Positions 50,245-59,019 of a stretch of DNA of 64,000 bases are shown in pieces. This DNA comes from Myxococcus stipitatus (lineage in GTDB: Bacteria > Myxococcota > Myxococcia > Myxococcales > Myxococcaceae): contig NZ_CP147913.1 of assembly GCF_037414475.1 (NCBI RefSeq), positions 434,001 to 498,000 of the forward strand, read 5' to 3'. The notes under the pieces are model-generated. The model ran no database searches and was not told where the DNA came from. It was given only the letters and a program-made list of their open reading frames with translations. The position numbers and the translations under genes are program-made. Numbering within the stretch: position 1 is the stretch's first letter; every line of letters begins with the position of its first letter.

Positions 50245-51999
50245 GTGACTCCTGACGTGACCGCGCCCATCGTCGACAAAGCCACCGTTGCCCAGGTCCT
50301 CCGGGACATCTCCCTGCTCCTCCAGCTCCAGGGTGAAAATGGCTTCCGCTCCCGTGCCTACGACATGGGCGCGGACCGCATCCTCGGGCTCACCCAGGAA
50401 CTGGGCCCCCTCGTCTCCGAAGGCCGTCTGGAGAGCCTCCCAGGCATCGGCCCCGCGCTCGCCGAGAAAATCACCGAGCTGGTGACCACCGGACGGATGA
50501 CCTACTTCGACGACCTGCGGGCGAAGTTCCCCCCAGGTCTGCTCGAGCTCATGAAGCTGCCCGACCTCGGTCCGCGCAAGGTCGCGACGCTCTGGAAGGA
50601 GCTGGGCATCGGGAGCATCGAAGACCTCGAGCTCGCCTGCCGCGAAAGTCGCGTGCGTCAGCTGAAAGGCTTCGGAGAGAAGAGCCAGGCGAAAATCCTG
50701 GAGGGCATCACCCTGTACCGGCGAGCGAAAGGCGAGCGCAAGCTGCTGGGCGAAGTGCTCCCCATCGCCGAAGCCCTGCTCGAGCGCGTGCGCGCATCCC
50801 CCGGCGTGGTGCGCGCGAGCCTCGGCGGAAGCGTGCGCCGCCAGGCGGAGACCGTGGCGGACGTGGACATCATCGCCTCGGCTCCGGACCCCATCCCCGT
50901 CCTGGACGCGCTGGCGTCCTCGCCCGGCGTCGCCTCCGTGCTGGGCAAGGGCGACAGCAAGTGCTCCGTGCGCATGGAGGCCGGAGACCTCCAGGTGGAC
51001 CTGCGTGTCCTCCCGGACGAGGACTTCGCCACCGCCTTGCACCACTTCACCGGCTCCAAGGCCCACCACATCCGTCTGCGCAACCTGGCCCACGAGCGAG
51101 GACTCAAGATCTCCGAGTGGGGCGTCCACCGCGACGACGGCACCAAGGTCCCCGTGGCCGACGAAGCGGCGCTCTACGCACTCCTGGACATGCAGTACGT
51201 CCCACCGGAGCTGCGCGAGGACAACGGCGAGGTGGAGGCCGCGCTCGCGCGAAAGCTGCCCACGGACCTGGTCACGATGAAAGACGTGCTGGGCGCGGTC
51301 CACGCGCACACCACCTGGTCCGACGGCAGGAACACGCTGGAGGAGATGGCGCTCGCCGCGAAGGCGCTCGGCCTGAAGTACCTCACCATCACCGAGCACA
51401 GCGAGGCGGCCATCTACGCCGGTGGCCTCAAGGTGGAGGCCCTCCAGCGACAGTGGGAGGAGATCGACCGCATCAACGAGAAGGTCCCCGAGGTCCGGCT
51501 GCTCAAGGGCATCGAGGTCGACATCCTGGAGTCCGGCGCGCTCGACTACGAGGACAAGGTGTTGGAGCAGTTGGAGGTCGTCATCGCCTCCATCCACGTG
51601 CGGCACAGCATGGACGAGGACCAGATGACCCGGCGTGTGCTCGCCGCGCTGGACAATCCGCACCTGCACATTCTCGGACATCCCACCGGACGGCTCCTGC
51701 AGAGCCGCGAGCCGTACCCGTTGCGCATGGAGGAAGTGCTGGCACGCGCCGCCGAGCGCGGTGTTGCCGTGGAGATCAACGGCAAGCCCGCACGCCTCGA
51801 CATCAAGGCCGAGTACGTCCGGAAGGCAACCCAACTGGGCGTGAAGCTGGTGGTGAGCTGTGATGCGCACCGACAGGAGGACCTGGGCAACCTGGCCTTC
51901 GCGGTGGCCACCGCCCGACGAGGCTGGGCTCGAAAGGACGAGGTGTTGAACACCCTGCCCGCCGAACGCTTCCTCGCGGCACTGCGCGCCCGGCGGTGA
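50245..51999 (+). CDS. polX: Bacterial PolX: DNA polymerase/3'-5' exonuclease
   Basis: 584 residues with a GTG start at 50245, the most upstream start giving the normal N-terminus. Residues 1-110 are helix-hairpin-helix DNA-binding repeats (LPGIGPALAEKITELV, LPDLGPRKVATLWKEL). The polymerase palm has GGSVRRQAETVADVDI with the catalytic Asp pair and DLQVDLRV. The PHP exonuclease domain begins near 350 (VHAHTTWSDG...ITEHSE...GIEVDIL...GHPTGRLL...SCDAH). It probably acts in base-excision repair gap filling and end processing. Confidence 0.95.
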   Translation: MTPDVTAPIVDKATVAQVLRDISLLLQLQGENGFRSRAYDMGADRILGLTQELGPLVSEGRLESLPGIGPALAEKITELVTTGRMTYFDDLRAKFPPGLLELMKLPDLGPRKVATLWKELGIGSIEDLELACRESRVRQLKGFGEKSQAKILEGITLYRRAKGERKLLGEVLPIAEALLERVRASPGVVRASLGGSVRRQAETVADVDIIASAPDPIPVLDALASSPGVASVLGKGDSKCSVRMEAGDLQVDLRVLPDEDFATALHHFTGSKAHHIRLRNLAHERGLKISEWGVHRDDGTKVPVADEAALYALLDMQYVPPELREDNGEVEAALARKLPTDLVTMKDVLGAVHAHTTWSDGRNTLEEMALAAKALGLKYLTITEHSEAAIYAGGLKVEALQRQWEEIDRINEKVPEVRLLKGIEVDILESGALDYEDKVLEQLEVVIASIHVRHSMDEDQMTRRVLAALDNPHLHILGHPTGRLLQSREPYPLRMEEVLARAAERGVAVEINGKPARLDIKAEYVRKATQLGVKLVVSCDAHRQEDLGNLAFAVATARRGWARKDEVLNTLPAERFLAALRARR

Positions 52000-52018
52000 T
52001 AGGCTGCCGCGCCCGCCG

Positions 52019-52642
52019 ATGTCCCGCCTGTTTCCGCTCGCCCTCGTCCTCTGCCTTTGCGCCCTGCCCGCCGCTTCGTCGGAATCGGGGCGGCCCTCCC
52101 GCGCCGACCTCCAGCGGGTGATGGAGCACCACCGCCGCTCGGTGGTGAAGATCCTGGGCCCCCGGCGCGCGGGCACCGGCGTCTTCGTGGGCACCGCCGG
52201 ACAGGTCCTCACCTCCATGGAGCCCGTGGGTGAGGAGTACGTGGGCCTGAGCGTCGCCACCGTGGAGCATGAGGGACAGGCCCTCCCCGCGCGGGTGTTG
52301 CTCGCCAACGCGACGCTCAAGGTCGCAGTCGTCGCCGCCCCGGATGGCACCTACCCCGCGGTGCCGGTGCGTCTGCTCAAGGACGGAGACACCCTGGAAG
52401 GACGCTGGCTGGTGGGCGTCATTCCCGGAGCCCGGAGCCGCCCCGAGAAGCCGGAGACGGCCCAGGCCACCCGCGCCCCGGCGCCCTTCTATGACGTGCC
52501 CCTCGCACTGCCTCCCGGCAGCCCCGTGTTCGACTCGGACGGACGGCTGGTCGCGGTGGTGGTGCAGCGCACCCGGCGCGGTTGCAGGGTGTTGCCCATG
52601 GGCGAGGTGAAGCTGACCCTCGCCGCTTCAGACAAACCATGA
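52019..52642 (+). CDS. Trypsin-like pseudoprotease, probable myxosortase partner
   Basis: 207 residues with a signal peptide (FPLALVLCLCALPAASS). The trypsin-like frame is recognisable (AGTGVFVGTAGQVLTSMEPV, then SPVFDSDGRLVAVVV), but the His after TS is Met, no Asp sits in LKVAVVAA and the GNSGG motif is replaced by PPGSP, so all three catalytic positions appear lost. It overlaps the putative myxosortase by 4 bp (ATGA). From memory, M. xanthus myxosortase has a trypsin-like neighbour of this kind; that synteny was not checked. It is probably a periplasmic accessory. Confidence 0.72.
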   Translation: MSRLFPLALVLCLCALPAASSESGRPSRADLQRVMEHHRRSVVKILGPRRAGTGVFVGTAGQVLTSMEPVGEEYVGLSVATVEHEGQALPARVLLANATLKVAVVAAPDGTYPAVPVRLLKDGDTLEGRWLVGVIPGARSRPEKPETAQATRAPAPFYDVPLALPPGSPVFDSDGRLVAVVVQRTRRGCRVLPMGEVKLTLAASDKP

Positions 52643-53364
52643 CCCAGACGGTGGCGACCCCTTGGCGCCCCAGTGCCGTGCAGGAAGCCCTTGGTCTCTG
52701 GGCCTTGGGGTTCGCCGGCATCATCGCCGCGTTCCTCGCCTTCGGAGGCACCAGCATCCCCAAGCTGGTGGCGACGGTGGGCTTTCTCTACCTGCCGCTC
52801 ATCCCCATGCGCTGGCGCGATGAGGATTACCGCGACTACGGCCTGACCGCGCGCGCGTGGCGCGAGGACGTGCGGCTGTTCCTCATCGTCTCCGCGATCA
52901 TCGGCCCCCTCTTCTTCCTGGGCTTCGCCGGGTTCGCTGAGCTCCTCCCGCATCTGCCCGAGGCCGTCGCGCGGCACCTCACCCCCCTGGGCGGCGAGGT
53001 CCACTTCCAGTGGCGCATGCCCGCGCGCTTCGGTGAGTGGGTGGTGGACCAGCTCTTCGTCGTGGCGCTGCCCGAGGAGTTCTTCTACCGGGGCTATCTC
53101 CAGACACGTCTGCGGGATGCGTGGCCCCAGGGACGCAAGTTCCTGGGCGTGAGGCTGGGCCCGGCCTTCTGGCTGACCGCGGTGCTGTTCGCCCTGGGCC
53201 ATCTGGCCATCTTCCAGGCCTGGCGACTGTCCGTCTTCTTCCCCGCACTGCTCTTCGGATGGATGCGCGAACGCACCGGCACGGTCATCGGCGCGGCGCT
53301 CTTTCACGCGGCCTGCAACCTCTTCATCCGGGTTCTGGAGGTATCCTTCTTCGGAGGGGCTTGA
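52639..53364 (+). CDS. mrtX: CPBP-family glutamic intramembrane protease, putative myxosortase MrtX
   Basis: 241 residues, about six membrane helices. The CPBP/Rce1 motifs are EEFFYR (Glu146, Glu147, Arg151), FALGHLAIF and FHAACNLF. Members of this family, named MrtX in Myxococcus, cleave MYXO-CTERM sorting signals at the Cys. The overlap with the trypsin-like gene fits the known arrangement as I recall it. The gene symbol is by resemblance only. A MYXO-CTERM substrate is encoded 16 kb away at 31111-36114. Confidence 0.75.
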   Translation: MTQTVATPWRPSAVQEALGLWALGFAGIIAAFLAFGGTSIPKLVATVGFLYLPLIPMRWRDEDYRDYGLTARAWREDVRLFLIVSAIIGPLFFLGFAGFAELLPHLPEAVARHLTPLGGEVHFQWRMPARFGEWVVDQLFVVALPEEFFYRGYLQTRLRDAWPQGRKFLGVRLGPAFWLTAVLFALGHLAIFQAWRLSVFFPALLFGWMRERTGTVIGAALFHAACNLFIRVLEVSFFGGA

Positions 53365-53414
53365 GCCCCACCTGCCTCGGCCACATCACCTGAGGTTGTT
53401 CCGAAGGAGCCGCC

Positions 53415-54053
53415 ATGTCCGCGCCGCTTCCCGACGTGAGTGTGCTGTCCACCGAAGCCCGGTGTCCTCTCCACCCCTCGGACTCCGCGGTCGCCATCTG
53501 CCAGCGCTGCGGCACCTTCGCCTGCGGCGTCTGCCTGCGCCAGGGCCCGGATGGATTGTCCTACTGTCCGTCCTGCATCAGCGCGGCGGGCGAACAACTC
53601 GCGAGCCGGAGCGACCGGTTCCTGGCCAACCTGCTCGACATCTTCGTCGTCTTCGCTCCCCTGGCCTTCACGGGCTTCATGCAGGGCTTTCTCAGGATCG
53701 CACGCCGGATGCCCGTGGACGGGAGCAGCGCCATCTGGGGGCCGAGCGCCCTCCTCATCACGGGGGCCGTGATCCTCATCCAGCTGGTCGGCGTCGCACG
53801 CACAGGGCAGAGCATCGGCAAGCACTGGCGCCGCATCCGCGTGGTCCAGATGGACGGGAGCCCGGCATCACTCGCAACCATCATCTTCGTGCGCAACGTG
53901 CTTCCCTTCGGCGTGAGCCAGTTGACGTGCGGCATCACGGGCCTGCTCGATATCTTCTTCGTCTTTCGCGAGGACCGGCGCTGCCTGCATGACCTCCTCG
54001 CGGGCACCCAGGTCGTCACCGCCCAGCCAGACAAGACACCGGGACACTCTTGA
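53415..54053 (+). CDS. RDD-family membrane protein with N-terminal zinc finger, copy 1
   Basis: 212 residues with AAGGAG upstream. Residues 16-56 hold a B-box/RING-like zinc module (RCPLHPSDSAVAICQRCG, then CGVCLRQGPDG, CPSC). Three membrane helices follow, in the RDD arrangement: SDRFLANLLDIFVVF (the R-D signature) and GVARTGQSIGKHWRRIRVV. The RDD fold is found in ion/compatible-solute transporters and in many uncharacterised proteins. It forms a tandem pair with the next gene. Confidence 0.85.
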   Translation: MSAPLPDVSVLSTEARCPLHPSDSAVAICQRCGTFACGVCLRQGPDGLSYCPSCISAAGEQLASRSDRFLANLLDIFVVFAPLAFTGFMQGFLRIARRMPVDGSSAIWGPSALLITGAVILIQLVGVARTGQSIGKHWRRIRVVQMDGSPASLATIIFVRNVLPFGVSQLTCGITGLLDIFFVFREDRRCLHDLLAGTQVVTAQPDKTPGHS

Positions 54054-54116
54054 CCCCTCGGCCTCCGCGGCCCTACTCATGCGCGGGTTCGCCGAAGGCC
54101 CAACTCAAGAGCCACC

Positions 54117-54761
54117 ATGTCTCACCCGTTCCCCACAGCGCCTGAACCGTCCACCCAGGCGAGCTGTCCTCGTCATCCTGGCATCGAGGCCACGGGCATC
54201 TGCCAACGCTGTGGCAACTTCATCTGCGATACATGCCGCCGCCGGGGCAGGGATGGCCGCTCCTACTGCGAGCCATGCCTGAGCAAGGCGCTCCCGGCGC
54301 TCGCCAGCAGGACGGACCGCTTCTGGGCCCACCTGGTCGACTCCGCCATCGTCTTCGTGCCGACGCTCCTGTTCCTGGTCATCCCCATCATCACCGCCCG
54401 CAGCTTTCGCGCCGGTGAGGGAGAGGAGCAGGACCTGGACATCTTCCTGCCCCTCTCGCTCTTCTTCGCCTTCGTGGTGCCAGTCACCCTCCAGCTCGTG
54501 GTGATGGCGCGCACGGGCCAGAGCCTTGGCAAGAGGTGGCGCGGCATCCGCGTGGTCCGGATGAACGGGCAGCCAATATCCCTGGTGAGACTGGCGCTGC
54601 TGCGAAACCTGCTGCCTGTCTGGTTGAGCCAGGTGACCTGTGTCTTTGGTCTGATCGACACATTCTTCATCTTCCGTGACGACCACCGCTGTCTTCATGA
54701 CCACCTGGCGGACACCCAGGTCATCAAGGTCGAGTCAGACGAACCCCTGCGTCCGTATTGA
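54117..54761 (+). CDS. RDD-family membrane protein with N-terminal zinc finger, copy 2
   Basis: 214 residues, parallel to its upstream neighbour along the whole length: the zinc module (SCPRHPGIEATGICQRCG, CDTCRRRG, CEPC) is followed by TDRFWAHLVDSAIVF and MARTGQSLGKRWRGIRVV, and both end with the EDRRCLHD/DDHRCLHD motif plus a DTQV- or GTQV-type tail. The pair clearly arose by gene duplication and has since diverged, mainly in the first membrane loops. Function unknown. Confidence 0.85.
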   Translation: MSHPFPTAPEPSTQASCPRHPGIEATGICQRCGNFICDTCRRRGRDGRSYCEPCLSKALPALASRTDRFWAHLVDSAIVFVPTLLFLVIPIITARSFRAGEGEEQDLDIFLPLSLFFAFVVPVTLQLVVMARTGQSLGKRWRGIRVVRMNGQPISLVRLALLRNLLPVWLSQVTCVFGLIDTFFIFRDDHRCLHDHLADTQVIKVESDEPLRPY

Positions 54762-55044
54762 CCCTCCAGTCTGATCCAAATCGTCCGCCTTGGTGGGTGG
54801 AAAACTGCCGGGAAAATACACGGAAATGTGATGAGGAGCCCTGCCCTCGCCCCGGGAACGAGTCCACTCCAAGCGGAAAAAACAGGACGCAATGTCCTGA
54901 TTCTCCGGTCAAAACACTGAAACACCCGTAAAAACACGCCGAAAAACCGGAGCTGGCGCATTGCGGCACCTGGCGCCGAAACTCCGCGTCACATTCTGTC
55001 GACAATCCTCTCGTCCCCCCTCGCAGTGAGAGAGTGATCTTCGA
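54762..55044 (+). promoter_or_regulatory. Long A/T-richer leader of the M4 protease
   Basis: 283 bp without a gene, poorer in GC than its flanks, with many A tracts (GGAAAAAACAG, GTAAAAACACGCCGAAAAACC). A small palindrome CAGGAC-N5-GTCCTG lies at 54883-54899. The last 10 bp before ATG 55045 include GAGAGAGTG as ribosome site. It is probably the promoter and a long 5' leader; no hexamers are assigned. Confidence 0.5.
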
Positions 55045-57138
55045 ATGAGCATTCGTCGCCTCGACACCAAGCCCGTCTCCGTTCGTTCCTCCAACGAGAC
55101 CCAGCAGAAGAACACGGCGAAGTCCGCCTCCGCCCCGCTGACGATCAAGGATGGCTTCAGCTCCGGGACGCGCACGTCGGAGCTGGCGCGTGCCGAGAAG
55201 ACGCTCACGCAGGTCCCGGTGGGTCCGGGCCGGCTGGCGCTCGGCAGCAAGGAAGCGCAGAACGCCGTCCAGACGTCGCTGACGCACCTCAACCCGCTGA
55301 AGGGCGCGCAGACGCTGCTGCCCCAGCCCACGACCTTCGTCCCCGCCAACGTGGAGCGCGACGCGCTCGGCATGACGCACGTCCGCCTGGACCGCGTGCA
55401 CGAGGGCGTGAAGGTCTTCGGTGAGCAGGTCGTCACCCACCTGGACAAGGACGGCAAGGTGGCGAGTGTCACCGGCGAGCAGTCCACGGTTCCCGCGGGC
55501 CTGGGCCGCGAGCTGCCCAAGCTGAACACCCAGTCCGCCATCGACATCGCGCGCAAGGAGTTCGGCGCGAAGCCGGACAAGCAGCCGCACGCCGAGCGGG
55601 TCATCTACCAGGACAAGGCTGGCCAGTATCACTCCGCCTACCGCGTCCAGATGTCGCAGATCGAGGGCCAGGACCGCCCCCGCAAGATGAACTACCTGGT
55701 GGACGCGAACACCGGGAAGATCTTCGAGTCCTACAACGAGATTGGCGGCTTCTACGGCTCCAACCGCGCGGCGCCCAAGCGCTCCACGGACATCACCGCG
55801 GCGTCCACCACGCAGGCGGAGATCAAGGACAACAGCACCGTCACGTCCAAGGTCACCGTCGCCCAGGAGGGCACCGTCGAGAAGCTGAAGCTGGACCTGG
55901 ACATCGCCCACACGTTCAAGGGCGACCTGAAGGTCACGCTGACCAGCCCCTCCGGCAAGAGCGCCGTGGTGCACAACCGCACCGGCGGCAGCGCCGACGA
56001 CGTGAAGGGGTCCTTCGACCTGAGCGCCTTCGCGGGTGAGCCCACCAAGGGCGAGTGGACGCTGACCGTCGAGGACAAGGCCAAGCGCGACACGGGCACG
56101 CTGAAGGGCTGGAGCATCAACATCACCCCGAAGGAGTCGAAGCCGCCGGTCGAGACGCCGAACAACAGCACGGTGGACGACACCTCGCTGTACAGCGGCA
56201 AGGTGGCGCTCGAGACGACGAAGAAGCCGGATGGCAAGTACGTCCTCGAGGACTCCACGCGCGGCAAGGGCGTGAACACCTACGACGCGATGAACAAGCA
56301 GACGGCGTCGGGCCAGACGCAGCTCACCGACGACAACAACGTCTGGGGCGAGGCCACCGACGGCGCGCGCACCAAGGCGGCCGTGGACGCGCACTACGGC
56401 GCGGCGATGACGTTCGACTTCATGAAGGACGTCCTGGGCCGCAACTCCATCGACGGCGCGGGCGAGGCGCTCAACTCCTTCGTCCACGTGCGGACCAACT
56501 ACGTCAACGCGTACTGGGACGGCACGAAGATGAGCTACGGCGACGGCGACGGCAAGGATGCCGGCCCGCTCACCGCGCTGGACATCGCGGGCCACGAGAT
56601 CGCGCACGGCCTCACCGAGCGCACCGCCGGCCTCATCTACCGCAACGAGTCGGGCGGCCTGAACGAGGCGTTCAGCGACATCATGGGCGCGGGCGTGGAG
56701 TGGTACGCGTCCACCAAGAACCCCGCGGTGCAGTTCAACTGGACGGTGGGCGAGACGGCGTGGACCCCGGGCAACGGCAACGAGGACGGCCTGCGGTACA
56801 TGAATGACCCGACCAAGGACGGGTACTCCATCGACCACTACAGCAACTACCCGAAGCAGACCGAGGTCCACGGCTCCAGCGGCATCGCGAACAACGCGTT
56901 CTACCTGCTGGCCAACGGCGGCACGAACCGCACGTCCAAGATCGAGGTGAAGGACGGCATCGGCATGGACAAGGGCCTGAAGATCTACTACCGCGCCCTG
57001 GCCCACTACATGACGCCCAACACCACGTTCGCCCAGGCGCGCGAGGCCACCATCAAGGCGGCCACGGACCTGTACGGCGCGGACTCCAAGGAGCTGGCCA
57101 AGGTCAAGGAGAGCTGGACCGCCGTCGGCGTGAACTAA
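55045..57138 (+). CDS. M4-family metalloprotease with internal P-domain, no signal peptide
   Basis: 697 residues. Residues 70-240 form an FTP/PepSY-like propeptide (VRLDRVHEGVKVFGEQVVTH, then SAYRVQMSQIEGQDRPRKMN). About 250-370 matches a P/proprotein-convertase domain (DLDIAHTFKGDLKVTLTSPS, then GEWTLTVEDKAKRDTGTLKG). The thermolysin catalytic part follows: HEIAHG (H517, H521), GGLNEAFSDIMG and EVHGSSGIANNAF with the late His. M4 enzymes usually carry P-domains at the C-terminus, so the position here is odd. The N-terminus MSIRRLDTKPVSVRSSNE is polar with no signal sequence. It overlaps the convergent S37 gene by 4 bp. Confidence 0.9.
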   Translation: MSIRRLDTKPVSVRSSNETQQKNTAKSASAPLTIKDGFSSGTRTSELARAEKTLTQVPVGPGRLALGSKEAQNAVQTSLTHLNPLKGAQTLLPQPTTFVPANVERDALGMTHVRLDRVHEGVKVFGEQVVTHLDKDGKVASVTGEQSTVPAGLGRELPKLNTQSAIDIARKEFGAKPDKQPHAERVIYQDKAGQYHSAYRVQMSQIEGQDRPRKMNYLVDANTGKIFESYNEIGGFYGSNRAAPKRSTDITAASTTQAEIKDNSTVTSKVTVAQEGTVEKLKLDLDIAHTFKGDLKVTLTSPSGKSAVVHNRTGGSADDVKGSFDLSAFAGEPTKGEWTLTVEDKAKRDTGTLKGWSINITPKESKPPVETPNNSTVDDTSLYSGKVALETTKKPDGKYVLEDSTRGKGVNTYDAMNKQTASGQTQLTDDNNVWGEATDGARTKAAVDAHYGAAMTFDFMKDVLGRNSIDGAGEALNSFVHVRTNYVNAYWDGTKMSYGDGDGKDAGPLTALDIAGHEIAHGLTERTAGLIYRNESGGLNEAFSDIMGAGVEWYASTKNPAVQFNWTVGETAWTPGNGNEDGLRYMNDPTKDGYSIDHYSNYPKQTEVHGSSGIANNAFYLLANGGTNRTSKIEVKDGIGMDKGLKIYYRALAHYMTPNTTFAQAREATIKAATDLYGADSKELAKVKESWTAVGVN

Positions 57139-58541
57139 CGCGACAGCGGACGCCCGAGGCGGGGATTCCACTCCTCGCCCTCGGGCTCCAGCCGCCACGA
57201 GGTAGCTTGCAGTTCCGAGGCCCCGAGTCCCCCGCCAGCCCACTGGCGAAGGAGCTCGCGGGCCTCGTTGCGTTGGGGCTCCGGAAGCTGCGACAGGCGC
57301 GCGCCGTGGTTGCCCCCCGGCACCAGGTAGAGCGCGGACTCGCGTGCGCCGCCCAGCGTGTACGGCGCCGCGGTCCACGGGTCATGTCCGCCATAGACAA
57401 ACATCAAGCGCTCGCCCTCGCGGGAGACCCAGTCCTGGATGTCTGGCATGGCCCCTGGGAGGAAGACAGTGCTCACGCCGCGGGGCACGTAGGTCTGCGG
57501 CGTGTCGGTGCCAGGGAAGCGGAGGCGGCCGGCCAGGTGTGTCTCGAAGGGCCGTGGGTAACCCAGCTCCACGGCGGCCTGGTAGTTGTAAGGCCCGTAG
57601 GCCTCCACCTGCGCGTCGGAGAAGGTGGCCAGGTCCATGCGTCCATCCAATTCGTCCATGAACGCGGTGTTGGACGCGGACGGCGCGGGCACGGAGCCGC
57701 AGCGCGACTGGGTGTCGTACTGCCAGAAGTAGAAGAAGTGCTCGATGACCGCGTGCTCGAAGGCGACGTCCTTCCCCAGGTGGTTGAACGTGAGGCCCCG
57801 CTGCGTGGCGCGTGTCTCCATCTCCGCGACCAGGGCCTCGCGCCGGTCCAGCGCGGCGTGCTGAAAGGACTTCAGCCGCTCTCGGCATGACGCCTCGCCC
57901 ACCGACTCCTGGAAGGTGATGAAGCGGTCATCGTCGAAGCGCGCCAGCGGCGCGACATACGCCACCGTCGCGTCCACGTCGTTGGGATGGAAGCGGCGGA
58001 AGAACACCATCGTCTCGCCGCCCTTGCTCGCGCCGGTGGAGAGCCATCGCCCCCGGTAGAGCGGCTTGAAGGCCTCGACGATGCGATGGAAGTCATCCGC
58101 GGACTGCCGGATGGTGAGCTGGCTCCAGTCGGCGGGAGCGGGCCGGCTCGATCCGAAGAAGCGGTGTTCGATGGAGAGCTGGTTCGCCTCGAGCATCTGC
58201 GTGGGCTCGCGCCGCGAGGGCACCGTCGAGACGAAGTAGCCGCTGGTGTAGAGCACCATCGGGCTCGCGCTCGAGATGTGCAGCAGCGTCATCCTCTGGC
58301 GGAAGCGCTGGCCGTCCGGCTTCGCATGGTCCGCGGGCTGGTCGAACTCCATGACGAAGAAGCGGTAGTCGGCGGGAATCCCCGGCCCCAATGGTTCCTC
58401 GCGCACGGTGAGCCCAGGGATGGCGGACAGCCGGCGCAGGATGTCCTCCTCCACCGGCGGCCCGTCGTCCTCTCCACATGCGGCGGCCAGCAGACAGAGC
58501 AACAGGAGGCAACGGCGCGAGAGGTGCTCGAGGGACGACAT
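57135..58541 (-). CDS. S37-type (PS-10-like) serine peptidase lipoprotein
   Basis: 468 residues. A lipoprotein signal ends in LLAAAC (Cys22). The alpha/beta-hydrolase core has the nucleophile block STGASKGGETMVFFRRFHPN, and DVDATVAYVAP follows, matching the tripeptidyl-peptidase family S37/PS-10 of actinomycetes. GGHDPWTAAPY (Asp) and GGNHGARL (His) complete the triad. It should be outer-membrane or periplasmic and release tripeptides from oligopeptides. It is convergent with the M4 protease gene, which could supply its substrates. Confidence 0.85.
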   Translation of the reverse strand: MSSLEHLSRRCLLLLCLLAAACGEDDGPPVEEDILRRLSAIPGLTVREEPLGPGIPADYRFFVMEFDQPADHAKPDGQRFRQRMTLLHISSASPMVLYTSGYFVSTVPSRREPTQMLEANQLSIEHRFFGSSRPAPADWSQLTIRQSADDFHRIVEAFKPLYRGRWLSTGASKGGETMVFFRRFHPNDVDATVAYVAPLARFDDDRFITFQESVGEASCRERLKSFQHAALDRREALVAEMETRATQRGLTFNHLGKDVAFEHAVIEHFFYFWQYDTQSRCGSVPAPSASNTAFMDELDGRMDLATFSDAQVEAYGPYNYQAAVELGYPRPFETHLAGRLRFPGTDTPQTYVPRGVSTVFLPGAMPDIQDWVSREGERLMFVYGGHDPWTAAPYTLGGARESALYLVPGGNHGARLSQLPEPQRNEARELLRQWAGGGLGASELQATSWRLEPEGEEWNPRLGRPLSR

Positions 58542-58651
58542 GGCGCTCCATCTCCGGCCGAGCCCATCCCCCCGCGGAACGCGAGCGCGAAGCCCCAGCC
58601 CAGGACAAGGCTACTCGGGTTCCGTCGCCGCCTCTTCCCGCAAGCCCGCGC

Positions 58652-58999
58652 TCAAGCAGGCGCGGACGCCACACCTGCTCCAGTCGACACCACCGCGTGC
58701 CCGTCTTCTCCAGGCAGTCCATCCATCAACAACATCATCGTGTGGGCGCTGGCATGGCGCAGGGCCTTGGCGGCGGCGTACTCGGGAGAAAGCCACCATG
58801 CGCGCGCCTGCGCGACGCTGGGGAACTCGAGGAGGACGAAGCGCGGGGGCTGCCACGTTCCCTCCAGCGCCTCGGTGGCCCCACCTCGCACGAGGTAGCG
58901 GCCGCCGTACAACGCGATGGAGGGCGGCGAGAGCTGCTTGTAGCGCTCATACGTCTGCACGTCATGCACCGCGATTTCGACGACGACGTAGGCAGGCAT
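58652..58999 (-). CDS. DUF1330 domain protein
   Basis: 115 residues from ATG 58999. The dimeric alpha/beta-barrel (ferredoxin-like) DUF1330 fold is recognisable from MPAYVVVEIAVHD, YERYKQLSPPSIALYGGRYL, RGG and LLEFPSVAQARAWWLSPEYA. Function of the family is unsettled; it may be an oxygenase/isomerase-like fold. An open frame upstream adds 27 unlikely residues. It lies 20 bp from the end of the GYF/AgmX gene on the same strand. Confidence 0.88.
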   Translation of the reverse strand: MPAYVVVEIAVHDVQTYERYKQLSPPSIALYGGRYLVRGGATEALEGTWQPPRFVLLEFPSVAQARAWWLSPEYAAAKALRHASAHTMMLLMDGLPGEDGHAVVSTGAGVASAPA

Positions 59000-59019
59000 G
59001 GGCGCTCCGGGTGGTGGAC

